Below the pieces are notes generated by a model that did no database searches, was not told where the DNA came from, and saw nothing but the letters and a program-made list of their open reading frames with translations. The position numbers and the translations under genes were made by a program. A DNA stretch of 62,000 nucleotides from Neocallimastix lanati (nom. inval.) (Eukaryota > Neocallimastigomycota > Neocallimastigomycetes > Neocallimastigales > Neocallimastigaceae), in NCBI GenBank assembly GCA_016946835.1, contig JACVTC010000207.1, positions 65,001 through 127,000 of the forward strand, given 5' to 3'. Positions 42,249-53,330 of the stretch are shown here, piece by piece (the first letter of the stretch is position 1; the number at the start of each line of letters is the position of its first letter).

Positions 42249-42321
42249 ATCCGAATAGTGTAGTGGTTATCACGTTTGCTTTACACGCAAAAGGTCTCCG
42301 GTTCGAACCCGGGTTCGGGTA
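42249..42321 (+). tRNA. tRNA-Val (anticodon UAC)
   Basis: 73 nt, no intron. The acceptor stem ATCCGAA / TTCGGGT pairs with one G-U, and the discriminator is A. The anticodon arm is TTTGC-TTTACAC-GCAAA, giving anticodon TAC (Val, GTA codons). The T arm is TCCGG-TTCGAAC-CCGGG. Internal promoter boxes fit: TAGTGTAGTGG (A box) and GGTTCGAACCC (B box). A TTTTTT run eight bases downstream would end Pol III transcription. It decodes valine codons common in this AT-rich genome. Confidence 0.93.
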
Positions 42322-43872
42322 ATGGTAATTTTTTCAAAATTTTTTTATTTTTTCATAATTTTAATTTATTTCATTACTACAATTGAAATAAAAAAAAAAT
42401 TTTTTTTATTTCATTTTAAATTTTTTATTGAAATGTGGTTAAGTTCAAATATTTAAAATAAAAAAAAAAAAAAATATAAAAAAAAAAAAAATAAAAAAAG
42501 GATATAAATTTCTTTCAAAAAAAAAAAAAAAAAATTATTTTTATTTATTATATAAAAATGGACAAATATAAATATTTATTATTATCTTATATAATAATAT
42601 AAGATAATTAATAAAAATATTTTTATTATTAACTTTTTTTTTTAACTTTTATTTAAGGACTAAAAGTATTTTTATATAAATAAATATTATAATAGAAAAT
42701 AAATAATACTATTTTTTAAAGTTTTAATTTTAATAAGATTTCAAGAATTAAAAAAAAATTTTTTTATTAATATATTATTATTAAAAAAAAATAAAATGAA
42801 TAGATTTCCTCATCTAAATAATAATTAATAATAATAATTATAATTATTTCGATAATAATAAGAATGATTTATTTAATAATAATAATAATAATTTTAATTA
42901 ATATTATTTTAAAGTATAAAAACTATTCAAATATTTGAAGATTATTTGGATGGAATTTACTGAAATTTTAATTATTATTTTATTATTTTTTTTTTATTAT
43001 AGCCATGCTTTGCCAATATTCACCTGTTTAACATCAATCAAATTGAATTAACTTTTAATAAATCCAAGTATTAAAAATATTTTTTTTGTTTAATTTTAAA
43101 AATTAAATTTTAAAATTAAAGATTTATTACATTAATTTATGTCATTACAATAATGTATTAGTGAATGTATACATTATTTAATTATTAATTTTATTGTATG
43201 AATACATTTTTTTAAATTTTTTTAATTTTATGTAATTTTTTTTATTAATGAAATAAAATAAAATTTTGATTTAAAGTTTTGATTGGCTTAAAATATAGTA
43301 AAATATTTATATATAAAAAAACAACAATAAAAACTAAAAATAAAAAACAATTTATTAATACTATTCATTTATATTTCTTATTGTTAGAAAAAAAATTATA
43401 TATATTTTATTACTATTTTATAACTATTTTATATTATATAAATAAAATATAAAAAAATATATTTTTATTTGTTATTTTTATTTTTATTTTTTTTTTTTTT
43501 GTATTATTTAAAAATTAAATTCTTTTACTTAATAATTATTTTTAATTTTTATTTAATTATTTTATTTTACAAATAAAGTCATATGAAAAATGAATGCCTC
43601 AACATTTAAAGTCACTTTTAAAAAATAGAAATGAAGATTTTAAATGTAGAGAAAGAAAAATTTAAAATTTTTATTTAAAATAAAATAAAAGAAAAGAAAA
43701 ATAAAATAGAAATTAAATAAAAATAATAAAAAAATAAAAAAGAAGTTCAGAGTTTTATTGCAGAGATAATATTAAAATATTTATTGCTATTTAATTATGA
43801 TTATTTAATAATTTTTTTAAATTTATTTAATATAATAAAAAAAAATATCATTCAATAAATGATAACAACAAC

Positions 43873-43908
<36 letters not shown>

Positions 43909-45163
43909 GTTATTATAGAGAGAGAGTAAGGGAAAGTTGAGTAAAGAAAAAGATTAATTGTTATATATAATATTATTTTATAATATTATTTTATAGTTCA
44001 TTAATAATATTTATTATTTATTTATTTCAATTATTATTATTATTATTATTTATTATTATTATCAATTGTTATTATTTATTATTTATTATTATTATTATAA
44101 TATAAATTTCAATTTATTTTTTTAACAAATGTTACTTCAAATGTGAATTTTTTTCCATATTTATTTTTTTTTTCTTCCTTTTTTTTATTATTTATTATTT
44201 AAATTTTTTTTTTTTTAATTTAATTATTAATTAAATTTTAATAATTAATAATATTATAAATTTGTTTCCAAAATAATAAATAATAAATAAATAATAAAAA
44301 TAATACAAATTAAATATTAAAAAAGTAAATTGTTTAACTTTTTTATAAATTTAATCTATTTTATCTATTTATTTATCTACTTATTATTTATTAATTTATT
44401 TATTTATTTATTTATTTATTAATCTATTTTATCCTATTTATTTATTTATCTATTTATTTATTTATTAATATATTTATTTATTTATTTATTTATTAATCTA
44501 TTTATTTATTATATATATATTTTTCTAATTCATAATTCATTTATATTTATATTTATGTTTATATTTATATTTATATTTATATTTATATTTATATTTATAT
44601 TTATATTTATATGTAATATTTATATTTATATTTATATGTAATATTTTAATATATATTTAAATATTTCATTTTTATTTTTTTTTTTATTGTTAATAATTTT
44701 AATCAATAACTAAATGTTGTGTAACCTTTATACAATTGGAAATAAATTTTTTAATAAAATAAACTTTATTTAATAATAAAAATTATTTATTATTTCCAGA
44801 TCATTCATTAAATTATTCTCAGCCGCATATTAAAAAAAGAAAAAAAAAATTTAGATGAGCAACTAGAACCTTCCGTTTTTTTTTTTTTTTTTTTTTTTTT
44901 TATTATAATATAGAATATATTTTTTTTTTATAATATTTTTTTTTTATTTTAATAGTTAAAATATAGAATGAAAGACTTTAAAGTATAATAATAAAGTTTG
45001 TAATCTGTGTCAATAGACTTTTTATGAAAACGATACATTTATATTATTTGTAAATTAATTTGGAGATATAAAACTTTAAAGTATTAAAATAAAAATTTAA
45101 AATAATAATTGAATATATTAATCTATCAAAGTGTAATTTAATATATGAAATATCACATAAAAG
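42322..45163. other. AT-rich intergenic region with microsatellites
   Basis: No gene recognised. It holds long poly-A/T runs, an (AAT)n stretch near 43868-43907, TTTA-type repeats near 44390-44515 and a (TTTATA)n array near 44535-44640. The last few hundred bases form the promoter region of the esterase gene; no clear box can be singled out in such AT-rich DNA. Confidence 0.6.
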
Positions 45164-46005
45164 ATGAATAATTTAAACTTTGTTCTTTTGGGATTAACGT
45201 TACTAATAAATTATGCATTTTGTGGTAAAAAAGGAATTGATAGTTCCTCAATCTTTTTATCAAAAAGATATCCTTTTAAATATTCAGAATTTAGAGATTT
45301 AATTCTTTTTGGGTAAATTTTAAGATATTAAATTATAAAAAAAAAGTTTTTAATTATAAAAAAAAGAAAAAAAATTCTTGGCACAATAATTAATAAATAT
45401 TACATATATATATTTAAATTCAAAAATTATTTTTTTAAAAAAAAATTAAACAGTGATTCTTATACAACTTCAACTATTGATTATGAAACATTAAAATATG
45501 ATGGTGTAGTAAGTATTGGAAATATAAGATAACAATTATTATTGAAGTTAATAATGACTTATTTACTTCGATTAATAAATAAATTTAAAATATTATTCAT
45601 AATATTATAATTAATTTTTAAATTACTTTTTTTTTTTACTTCGATTAATAAATAAATTTAAAATATTATTCATAATATTATAATTAATTTTTAAATTACT
45701 TTTTTTTTTTAAATTATAATTATATTATACTATATATCTAATATTTAAATAAAAAAAAAAAAAAAGAATAGTGATAATGAAGAAGAAAGTAAAAATTGGC
45801 CTTTATTTTTAATTAGAAGACGACATCCCATGAATATGTGGAATTTTGCAGATAGTGGAGCGGTAGTAGATAGTGATATGTAAGAAGAATTTAAATGATA
45901 CTATAAAAAACAAAAAACAAAAAACAAAATTTTTTTTTTTTTTTATTTTTATTTTTTATTAATTAAAAATTTAAATTTTAAAGTATTACTATGTTTATTA
46001 TAAAC

Positions 46006-46045
<40 letters not shown>

Positions 46046-47305
46046 ATATAATAAATAGAATAAAAAATATTACAATAATAAGATTTAATGAAAAATATAT
46101 GAATTGATATTTTTTTTGATAGTTAGATAATTTTAAATTTTTAAATTAAAATTTTATAGGAAAATTATTATATATTATTTTTTTAAATATTTATATATTT
46201 GAATATAGTATATATATTTTAATATATAATAATTATTAATATATTATTATAATTATATATATATATATTTTGTTTTGATTTATTGTGATAATTATATATA
46301 TATGAATATAGTATTCCAAGTGGTGCAATGCCAATGACCAAACAATATGAATACTTTGAAATACATATGAGTTGCACTGAAAAATACTCAAATTGGCGTA
46401 GTGATCAGACCTTGATCGGTATTTGGTTCGGTATTAATGATGTGATGAATAAAGTCAAAGATAAGAAGATGGACTCCGATGAAAAATATACCCCCATTAT
46501 CGAATGTATGTTCCGTATCATTAATAAATTGTATGACAGAGGGGCTCGTCATTTCATCATTTTTAATGTGCCCGAATTAGAAGATTTTGTTAATTTTCAA
46601 ATCCATCCGGTGAGTGGATTACACAAGGAAGTGTTGCTCTTCAATAAAATGATTACCGAAAATGCCAGGAAATTCCAAAAAGAGCATCTTGACACCAACG
46701 TATTCGTTTATAATGCCTACAATGAATTAAAATATATTATGGAACATAAGGAAAAATACGGATACACGATTACCAAAGATGAATGGTACCATAATGGGGA
46801 AAGAAGTCTTTCGGATATTCCGAATGACTATTTCTGGAGAGATGGCTTCCATCCCTCAAAATATGTTCAGGAAGACTTAGCAATGGCGGTCGATGATTTC
46901 CTAGTGATGATTGAAAAAATCAGTAGAGAGGTCACTAATACTCAATCTCAATCTCAATCTCAATCACAAACTTCAACTAACTTAAATGATGAGGAATGTT
47001 GGGCTCTAAAATTAAATTATACCTGTTGTAGTAAAAATGTTACCATCGCACGCTACAGAGATAATTATGGAACATGGAATGATGAAAATGAGGTTCGATG
47101 TGGTCTGTATCTTCATTCCGTGGATCAATGTTTTGATAAATATCTGGGCAGACCATGTGCCATTAATATCAATAGTACTACTGTTGTGGTTGGCAACATT
47201 GAACCAAATAAAATTGAACCTCTGAAAAATAATGGCTCGCGTCGTATGATGCGTTTCTTTTATCCCCTCTTGATATCCCTTTCTTTTTCTTTATTACTTT
47301 TTTAA
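45164..47305 (+). CDS. SGNH/GDSL esterase with C-terminal dockerin-like domain and hydrophobic tail
   Basis: Four exons join in frame: 45164-45312, 45454-45508, 45767-45879 and 46312-47305, with GT-AG introns of 141, 258 and 432 bp. Together they give 1311 nt (436 residues). A signal peptide (1-20) precedes the SGNH blocks. Block I is FGDSY (Ser nucleophile, split by intron 1), block II NFADSGAV, block III GINDV and block V DGFHPS (catalytic Asp/His). This resembles carbohydrate esterase family 16-type acetylesterases that deacetylate plant polysaccharides. A Gln/Ser linker leads to a CBM10/fungal-dockerin-like domain (ECWALKLNYTCC...GTWNDENEVRCGL, about residues 340-380). The protein ends in a 20-residue hydrophobic tail after a basic patch, like a GPI-anchor signal. 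Anchoring together with a dockerin is unusual. Exon boundaries are inferred from frame and splice consensus. Confidence 0.88.
45565..45710 (+). repeat. 73-bp direct duplication inside intron 2 of the esterase gene
   Basis: Two essentially identical 73-bp units start ACTTCGATTAATAAATAAAT, at 45565 and 45638. Recent local duplication; it does not touch the splice sites. Confidence 0.9.
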
Positions 47306-47509
47306 AAGTTGAAATACTCATAATACCATTGAAATTATTTTTTTTTAATTCATAATACACCTTTTTTTTTTTTTTTTTTTTTTAAAAAAATAGATTTCCT
47401 TCTATTATAATTATTATAATAATAGAATTTCAAAAAAAAAAAAAACTTTAGATATTAATTTATTAATATATATATTTTTTTTCCATCATTTTTTTTTTTA
47501 CTAATTTTT

Positions 47510-47780
47510 ATATATATATACTTTTTAATTAAAATTTTATATATAGATATATTTTGTATTTATAGTTCTATAATATAATTTTTTTTTTTTTTTTTTTTTA
47601 AATTAAATAAATTATTCCATGGAAAAAAAATGAATGATAGATTGAATTAGAGTTGAGGATTAATTCAATTAATAATTTTTTTTTTAATTATTTATAAACA
47701 AGACACAAAACATTAAAAAAATAAAATATAAAAAAATAAATTATAAAAAAATAAATTATAAAAAATTAAAATATAAAAAA

Positions 47781-47814
<34 letters not shown>

Positions 47815-49098
47815 GAAATGAAATATTCAAACCTTAATTAATATAAAATTAGTTTTTATTATTCAAATCTAATGATTTTATAATATTTTTTATATGTGGC
47901 TTTATTTCTAAAACTCAATGTTTTAATTATATTCTTATTATTTTATATTTATATTTATATAGCTATTAAATATTTCAGTAATAATAATTATTAATATTTA
48001 TAATAATACTTTGGCATAAAAATTCATTTAATAGTTTATTTTAATCACAAGAATAACTAATTAAATAGTTAATTATAACTAAATAACATAAAAAAAAATA
48101 AAACATTTCTCTGGAATTAAGAGAAGGGTGAGTACGTTAGTGTGTGTGAAAAAGTTTGCTTAGATCATTTTTAAATGGGTCGTCAAGTATAATTTATTTT
48201 TTATTTTTTTTTTTTTACTTGAATAAATATATGTATAATCTTAATAATAAAATTAAATAAATAAATTAAATAAATAAATAAATAATAAATTTTAATAATT
48301 AAATTCCATCAAGAGTACCTCAAACCTTTTGAGTGGTATATATACTTACTTTTTAGTTAAAATATTATATATATATTATATATCGATATATTTTGTATTT
48401 ATAGTTCTATAATATAATTTTTTTTTTTCTTTTAGACTAAATAAATTAACCCATGGAAAAAAAAATAAATGATAGATTTGAATTAGAATTGGAGGTTAAT
48501 TCAATGAATAAAATAATTTTTTTTAATTATTTATAAACAAGACAAAACATTAAAAAGAATAAAATATAAAAAAATAAAATATAAAAAATTAAAATATAAA
48601 AAAAAAATAATAAAAATAAAATATACTAATTTTTATATGTATACTTTTAATATAAAATGAAATATTCAAACCTTATTTAATATAAAATTAGTTTTTATTA
48701 TTCAAACATAAATGAATGTCATAAATCAAATTTAAATCTAATGATTTTATAATATTTTTAATAGGTGGCTTTATTTCTAAAATTTAATGTTTTAATTATA
48801 TTCTTATTATTTTATATTTATATTTTATATAGTTTTTAAATATTTCTTTAAATAATTATTATTAATATTTATAATACTTTGGCATAAAAATTCATTTAAT
48901 AGTTTATTTTAATCACAAGAACAACTAAATTACATAAGAATAAAACATTTCTCTAGAATTAAGAGAAGGTTGAGCAAGTTAGTGTGTGTGAGAAAGTTTG
49001 CTTAGATCGTTTTTAAATGTGTGTCGTCAAGTATAATTTTTTTTTTTTTTTTTTTTTTTTTAACTTGAATAAATATATGTATAATCTTAATAATAAAA

Positions 49099-49135
<37 letters not shown>

Positions 49136-51060
49136 ACTTTAATAAATTTTAATAATTAAATTCCATCAAGAGTACCTCAAACCTTTTGAGTGGTATATAT
49201 ACTTTTTTTAATTAAAATATTATATATCGATATATTTTGTATTTATGGTTCTATAATATAATTTTTTTTTTTCTTTTAAACTAAATAAATTATTCTATAG
49301 GAAAAAAAAAATAAATAATAGATTTGAATTAGAGTTGGAGGTTAAATTCAATTAATAAAAAAATTTTTTTTAATTATTCATAAACAAGACTAAACAAGAC
49401 AAAATATCAAAAAAAATAAAATATCAAAAATGAAATTATAAAAAATTATTTAAGTGTATAAAATATATATATATATAATTTTTTTTTGAAATGAAATATT
49501 CAAACCTTAATTAATATAAAATTAGTTTTTATTATTTAAACATAATCAAATTTAAATCTAATAATATTTTTAATATGTGGCTTTATTTCAAAAACTTAAT
49601 GTTTTAATTATATTCTTATTATTTTATATTTATATTTTATTTAGTTATTAAATATTTCTTTAAGTAATAATTATTAATATTTTTAATAATACTTTGGCAT
49701 AAAAATTCATTTAATAGTTTATTTTAATCTTAAAAACAACTAATTAAATAGTTAATAGTAACTAAATAACATAAGAAAAAATAAAAACATTTCTCAGGGT
49801 AAGTACGTTAGTGTGTATGAGAAAGTTTGCTTAGATCGTTTTTAAATGTGTGTCGTCAAGTATAATTTATTTTTTATTTTTTATTTTTTTTACTTGAATA
49901 AATATATGCATAATCTTAATAATAAAATTAAATAAATAAATAAAGAACAAAAAATAATACTTTAATAAATTTTAATAATTAAATTCTATTAAGAGTACCT
50001 CGAACTTTTGAGTGGTATATATACTTACTTTTTAGTTAAAATATTATATATATATTATATATCGATATATTTTGTATTTATGGTTCTATAATATAATTTT
50101 TTTTTTTTCTTTTAAATTAAATAAATTATTCTATGGAAAAAAAAAATGATAGATTTGAATTAGAATTGGAGGTTAATTCAATGAATAAAATAATTTTTTT
50201 TAATTATTTATAAACAAGACAAAACATTAAAAAGAATAAAATATAAAAAATTAAAATATACAAAATTAAAATATAAAAAAATATATATATATATATATAT
50301 TTTTTTGAAATGAAATATTCAAACCTTATTTAATATAAAATTAGTTTTTATTATTCAAACATAAATGAATGTCATAAATCAAATTTAAATCTAATGATTT
50401 TATAATATTTTTAATAGGTGGCTTGATTTCTAAAACTTAATGTTTTAATTATATTCTTATTAATTTATATTTATATTTTATTTAGTTATTAAATATTTCT
50501 TTAAATAATAATTATTAATATTTATAATACTTGGGCATAAAAATTCATTTAATAATTTATTTTAATCACAAGAATAACTAAGTAACATAAGAAAGAATAA
50601 TACATTTCTCTGGAATTAAGAAAAGGGTGAGTAAGTTATTGTGCATAATAATGTTTGTTAAATTGTTTTTAAATGTGTCGTCAAGTATAATATATATATA
50701 TATATATTTTTTTTTACTTGAATAAATATATGTAATCTTAATAATAAAATTAAATAAATAAATAAATAAATATATAAATAATACTTTAATAAATTTTAAT
50801 AATTAAATTCCATCAAGAGTACCTCAAAAACTTTTTGAGTGGTATATATACTTTTTTTAATTAAAATATTATATATATATTATATATCGATATATTTTGT
50901 ATTTATAGTTCTATAATATATATATATATATTTTTTTTTTCTTTTAAACTAAATAAATTAACCCATAGAAAAAAATGAATGATAGATTTGAATTAGAATT
51001 GGAAATTAATTCAATTATAATAAATTTTTTTATAATTATTTATACTTAAGACTCAACATG
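47510..51060. repeat. Tandem satellite, unit about 840 bp, about 4.2 copies
   Basis: The landmark ATTTTGTATTTAT(A/G)GTTC recurs at 47551, 48390, 49234, 50069 and 50894 (spacings 839, 844, 835, 825). Each unit repeats the same order. First is TGATAGATTTGAATTAGA, then TTATAAACAAGAC, then GGCATAAAAATTCATTTAAT. A less AT-rich core follows, with AGTGTGTGTGA and GTTTGCTTAGATC. After it come a T-tract between CAAGTA and TACTTG, and CATCAAGAGTACCTCAAACC. No ORF. Fragments of the same unit lie in the flanks of the ankyrin-type genes (near 55800-55970 and 58640-58830). Confidence 0.9.
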
Positions 51061-51307
51061 ACTAAATAAGACGTAATAAAACGATAGATTAAAAAATTAA
51101 AATATAAAAAATTAAAACATATAAAAAAATAAAATATAAAAAAACAAAAAATTAAATATAAATAATAATTTTTTTTTTTTTTAAAAAATTTTCCAATTTA
51201 TCGGTCTATCTATTTTGGCCATTTATTGGCTATCATTAAATTTCTATAAATAAGTATTTATATTTATATTAAATTTTTAAATCTAAATAATTTTTTTTTA
51301 AAAACTA

Positions 51308-52996
51308 TTATTTTTCTTTTCCTTTTTTATTTTTATTATTTCCAAAACCTCTAGCTTCCTTTAATTTTTCCTCCAAATTCGAAGAAAGTAGTTCCCAACA
51401 AACAGTATCCACTGATTTTCCTGTCAATATAGATAATTCTCTTATATCTTCCCACAAAGAAACAGGAAGGTTAAGATTGGCTCTGACAGGATGTGTATTA
51501 TCATAAGGTAGTTTATTAAGGCCTCCCTCACTTTTATCTTGATCATTGCTTGATGATACTTGAGAATTTTTGCTTTGATTTTTATTTTTACTGGTATCAT
51601 TACCTTTTGAAGTGCTCGGCTTTTCCATTTCACTTTTATCTTTATTATTCGAGTCGCTTCGTAATAACTTTTCTTCTTTATTCTTTGAGACTTGTAAAGA
51701 TGAAGAACTTTCTTTACTTTCTTTCAATGACTGGTCATCATCTTTTTTTGTTCTTAGTTCTAAACTTGATATATTAATTTCACTTTCCTTATTTTCAATA
51801 TTTTCTGTGACAACAACATTTATTTCTTCCTTATTTTTTTCTGATTCCTTTTTTCTTCCTCTTTTTAGTAATTTATATATTATATCTGATATCAAATAAA
51901 GTCTTGCATTTTCTTCAAGTATTATTTCGGCCCCTTGATCATATAAGTATTCAGCAATTTTTTCTGCTTCATTTATGATATATTGCTCACTTCTATCTAA
52001 ATTTTTTTTTATAAAATTTTTTAGATTTAAACATTTATCTATAAAATTAATTTTAACAAATCCTGAGGGAAAATAATAATATTCGTAATTTCCATTAAAT
52101 CCAAATCCAAAGGATCTATTATTATTTGTACGAATATAACCAAATAAAAAACTATATAGTGATTTACTATTTACACACATATTACCATATATTTTAAAAT
52201 CTGTATTTTCATTTAATGTATTAGAATTTGTTTTTGAAAATCCTTTTTCGGTAATTTGAGTTTTTCCTATTGGAGTATAATCGTTAATGTTTGCTCCATG
52301 TTCTACTAAAAATTGAATTGCACTTAATCGAACTCCTTCACATAAAAAATGCATTAACGTTTTATTATTTCTTTTAGAATCTTTTAATTTAAATAATGCT
52401 ATCCATTCATTTTCTATTGACCGTTCAAAATATTGATAGAGACATTCACTTTTATAATTAATTATTTTTGAAGGAAATTTCCCATCTCTTTTATCAAATA
52501 ATTGTTGACAATAATATTCACGAATTAAACGATTATCCGTTAGTTCATCAGCGGTTTTTCCATCTTTATTTTTAATTGAAAATTCCGTATACTTACTTAT
52601 TTGAAAAATTAAATTTAAACTATTTAATAGTGTCGGTCTTGAACTAAAATTTGAAAATACGGAAGTATGATCAGTAAAACTTTTGCTACTATTAAATTTA
52701 TTACTACTATTATTATTAAAAATCCTATATGAAAAACAATCATCTAATTCATTATTTGAATCAATCAAATTATTAATATTTTTGCATAATAAATGAAGTG
52801 GTGTATTACCATCATCATCTTGTATATTAAATATATCATAAGAATTCATTTGATTAATAATAAATTCCATTACAATTCCTAATTGATTTGCACAAATTAA
52901 TTGAAGGATGGTGAATACATACTTTAATTTATTTTGATTTGTTATATTTATTATAGGAAGATTCAAAATATTTCCAAAGTTATCTTTATTGCTCAT
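51308..52996 (-). CDS. Ankyrin-type protein with C-terminal ribbon-helix-helix-like segment (paralogue 1)
   Basis: 562 residues, single exon. Ankyrin-like motifs: IQDDDGNTPLHLLCKN (about 58-73), NKDGKTADELTDN (about 142-154) and NNKTLMHFLCEG with IQFLVEHGANIND (about 211-240). A weaker YLYDQGAEIILEE is near 350. A Lys/Glu/Ser/Asn-rich disordered region (about 380-495) leads to a conserved C-terminus, RANLNLPVSLWEDIREL then GKSVDTVCWELLSSNLE (about 505-548). That pattern (polar strand with LP, helix, G-K/S turn, helix) is the layout of bacterial Arc/CopG ribbon-helix-helix DNA-binding domains. Nearly identical to 56211-57890; a fragment of a third copy is at 59210-59440. The function is unknown; protein binding by ankyrins plus dimerisation or DNA binding by the tail is a hypothesis. 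Confidence 0.85.
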   Translation of the reverse strand: MSNKDNFGNILNLPIINITNQNKLKYVFTILQLICANQLGIVMEFIINQMNSYDIFNIQDDDGNTPLHLLCKNINNLIDSNNELDDCFSYRIFNNNSSNKFNSSKSFTDHTSVFSNFSSRPTLLNSLNLIFQISKYTEFSIKNKDGKTADELTDNRLIREYYCQQLFDKRDGKFPSKIINYKSECLYQYFERSIENEWIALFKLKDSKRNNKTLMHFLCEGVRLSAIQFLVEHGANINDYTPIGKTQITEKGFSKTNSNTLNENTDFKIYGNMCVNSKSLYSFLFGYIRTNNNRSFGFGFNGNYEYYYFPSGFVKINFIDKCLNLKNFIKKNLDRSEQYIINEAEKIAEYLYDQGAEIILEENARLYLISDIIYKLLKRGRKKESEKNKEEINVVVTENIENKESEINISSLELRTKKDDDQSLKESKESSSSLQVSKNKEEKLLRSDSNNKDKSEMEKPSTSKGNDTSKNKNQSKNSQVSSSNDQDKSEGGLNKLPYDNTHPVRANLNLPVSLWEDIRELSILTGKSVDTVCWELLSSNLEEKLKEARGFGNNKNKKGKEK

Positions 52997-53104
52997 ATTT
53001 TATTTAATTTCTCTATATTTCGTCTCTTTTTTCTCTATATTTCGTCTCTTTAATAAAAATAAAAATAAATTTTATTTTTATAGTTTTTTATTATTATTAT
53101 AATT

Positions 53105-53330
53105 ATTTTTTATTAAACACACTTATTTATTAAATTTATATTAAAGTTACATAAATTTATATTTCTATAATAATTTTACATTGATTCATATGATGTATAT
53201 CAATTTATAATATACGCCACAATATACATAAATTTATTTTTTTTTATAGTTTATATATATACTTTCATTTACATTAATATATTTTATATTTATTATATAT
53301 ATATTTATTATTTTAAACATATTTCTAACA
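53105..53330 (-). repeat. 3' LTR of the dead minus-strand Copia element
   Basis: The minus strand reads CAGGGGGAA (polypurine tract) then TGTTAGAAATATG, the LTR start at 53330. The far end, near 53105, is placed by similarity to the truncated 5' LTR at 55729 (TTATTTATTAAATTTATATT). Confidence 0.6.

Noticed and set aside
46328-47305. Single-exon esterase starting at MPMTKQ
   Set aside because: It would lack a signal peptide and the GDSY nucleophile block; both are found upstream in three small exons that join in frame.
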